The notes beneath the pieces are model-generated. The model saw only the letters and a program-made list of their open reading frames with translations. It was not told the DNA's origin and ran no database searches. 14,805 nucleotides of DNA, taken from positions 13,500 to 28,304 of the forward strand of contig JAQVME010000001.1 of assembly GCA_028703745.1 (NCBI GenBank), read 5' to 3'. The DNA is from Clostridia bacterium (lineage in GTDB: Bacteria; Bacillota; Clostridia; Christensenellales; DTU072). Shown here piece after piece: positions 13,787 through 14,805 of this stretch (positions are counted from its first letter, which is position 1; every line of letters begins with the position of its first letter). The position numbers and the translations under genes are program-made.

Positions 13787-14805
13787 TTATTCTTCGTCTT
13801 TGGGCTGCTGTTTTGCCATTTCTTCTTCTTCCCTGGCAAGTCTCATCTCTTCCTCGTCGACCTCTACTTCGTCGTATTCAGCCTCCTCGTCGTGAGGGGT
13901 CAGCGCCATAGATACCACCTTGCCTTCGTCTTCTTTTATGCGCATGATGCGTACGCCCTGCGTAGCCCTTCCTATCTTTGAGACCTGTTCGGACAGTATT
14001 CTAATCATGGTGCCGTTGTCGGCGATTATGATTATGTCCTCGCCTTCTTCAACCAGCTTCATATTTACGAGCTTGCCTGTCTTGTCGGTGAAATTGCCGG
14101 CTTTTATGCCCTTGCCTGCCCTGCTTTGTTGCCTGTATTCCTCGGGGTTGGTTCGCTTTCCGAAGCCCTTTTCGGAGACTGTGAGGACTTCACGCCCTTC
14201 TTTTACGACCGCCATATCGACGATATAGTCGCCTTCGTCTAGCTTCATGCTGCGCACACCCTGAGAGCCGCGTCCCGTTCTTCTGACGTCTTCCTCGTTG
14301 AATCTTATGCACTTCCCGAAATATGACGCCATCATAATGTCATCGTTGCCGCTCGATTGCTCCACTGCGATAAGCTCATCGTTGTCAATAAGCGAAATTG
14401 CTATCTTTCCGTTAGACCTGACGGACTCGAATTCGGTTAATTCACTTTTTCTAATGAGTCCGTTGCGGGTAGCCATAATGATATAGCCTTCTCCGTATTC
14501 TTTTATGGGGAGGAAGGCGGTTATCTTCTCTCCCGCGTCAAGCGACAGTACATTGACTATTGCTCTTCCCTTGGATATTTTCGACGCTTCGGGTATTTCG
14601 TAAACCTTCTTCGTATAAGCCTTGCCCTTGTTGCTGAAGAAAAGCAGATCGTCATGCGTATTGCACACAAACATAGTCGACACAAAATCCTCGTCCTTGG
14701 TCTTGTGCGCCGTTACGCCCCTGCCGCCTCTGCCCTGCGCCTTATATTCGGTGACGGCTATTCTCTTGATATATCCCTGATACGTCATTGAGACCACAAC
14801 ATCCT
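13787..14805 (-). CDS. gyrA: DNA gyrase subunit A, C-terminal part (5' end outside window)
   Basis: GyrA is the DNA-cutting subunit of gyrase, which with GyrB introduces negative supercoils using ATP. Only the last 338 residues are visible; the frame is open to the right edge, and a GTG at 14797 is an internal Val codon, not a start. This is the DNA-wrapping beta-pinwheel domain. The GyrA box, which separates GyrA from ParC, reads QGRGGRG near the start of the fragment. Related turn motifs recur in later blades (GRAIVNV, GRGSQGV, GKGIKAG, GRATQGV). The C-terminus is a long acidic tail (EVEVDEEEMRLAREEEE), of the kind thought to tune supercoiling activity. The catalytic Tyr and the quinolone-target region lie outside the window. 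A strong terminator follows. In many Bacillota gyrA lies near the origin; dnaA is not seen here. Confidence 0.96.
   Translation of the reverse strand, partial: DVVVSMTYQGYIKRIAVTEYKAQGRGGRGVTAHKTKDEDFVSTMFVCNTHDDLLFFSNKGKAYTKKVYEIPEASKISKGRAIVNVLSLDAGEKITAFLPIKEYGEGYIIMATRNGLIRKSELTEFESVRSNGKIAISLIDNDELIAVEQSSGNDDIMMASYFGKCIRFNEEDVRRTGRGSQGVRSMKLDEGDYIVDMAVVKEGREVLTVSEKGFGKRTNPEEYRQQSRAGKGIKAGNFTDKTGKLVNMKLVEEGEDIIIIADNGTMIRILSEQVSKIGRATQGVRIMRIKEDEGKVVSMALTPHDEEAEYDEVEVDEEEMRLAREEEEMAKQQPKDEE

Overview
The window looks like a chromosomal, mostly housekeeping segment of a Gram-positive, low-to-mid GC bacterium of the Bacillota/Clostridia type. The reasons are the gene set (tmRNA, gltX, a PepV-like dipeptidase, a CwlD-like amidase, uppP, ychF, cysE-cysS, a VanW protein, gyrA), strong GGAGG-type ribosome binding sites, and sigma-A promoters close to consensus. 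A CwlD-like amidase would fit a spore-former or a relative of one. I cannot name a genus from the sequence alone.

Layout, left to right. Bases 1-431 hold a 127-bp perfect direct repeat (1-127 and 305-431). Its right end is the 3' end of the tmRNA gene. Between the copies lies a nested inverted-repeat element with a perfect hairpin in its centre. The complete tmRNA gene (ssrA) follows on the minus strand (411-755), with a consensus promoter, then gltX on the minus strand. A plus-strand pair, pepV and an alpha/beta hydrolase with overlapping stop and start codons, converges on cwlD (minus). A 310-bp gene-free stretch after cwlD contains three DnaA-box-like 9-mers inside a 15-bp inverted repeat around an AT-rich core. 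Then uppP (minus) and ychF (plus) diverge. They are followed by an unrecognised four-helix membrane protein, cysE and cysS (all plus). On the far right, an MFS transporter and a VanW protein (minus) form a likely operon that converges on cysS, and the C-terminal part of gyrA (minus) runs off the right edge.

Functional links. gltX, cysE and cysS serve aminoacylation and cysteine supply; cysE and cysS overlap and are surely co-expressed. cwlD and uppP both serve the cell envelope (cortex/peptidoglycan processing and lipid-carrier recycling), and VanW proteins are also envelope-associated. tmRNA and YchF both relate to ribosome function. No complete mobile element, CRISPR array, toxin-antitoxin pair or defence system is visible.

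The parts that most deserve a second look are the repeat structure built on the tmRNA 3' end, the DnaA-box cluster at 5283-5425, and the unidentified membrane protein at 7538-8914. I see no convincing new multi-gene system.
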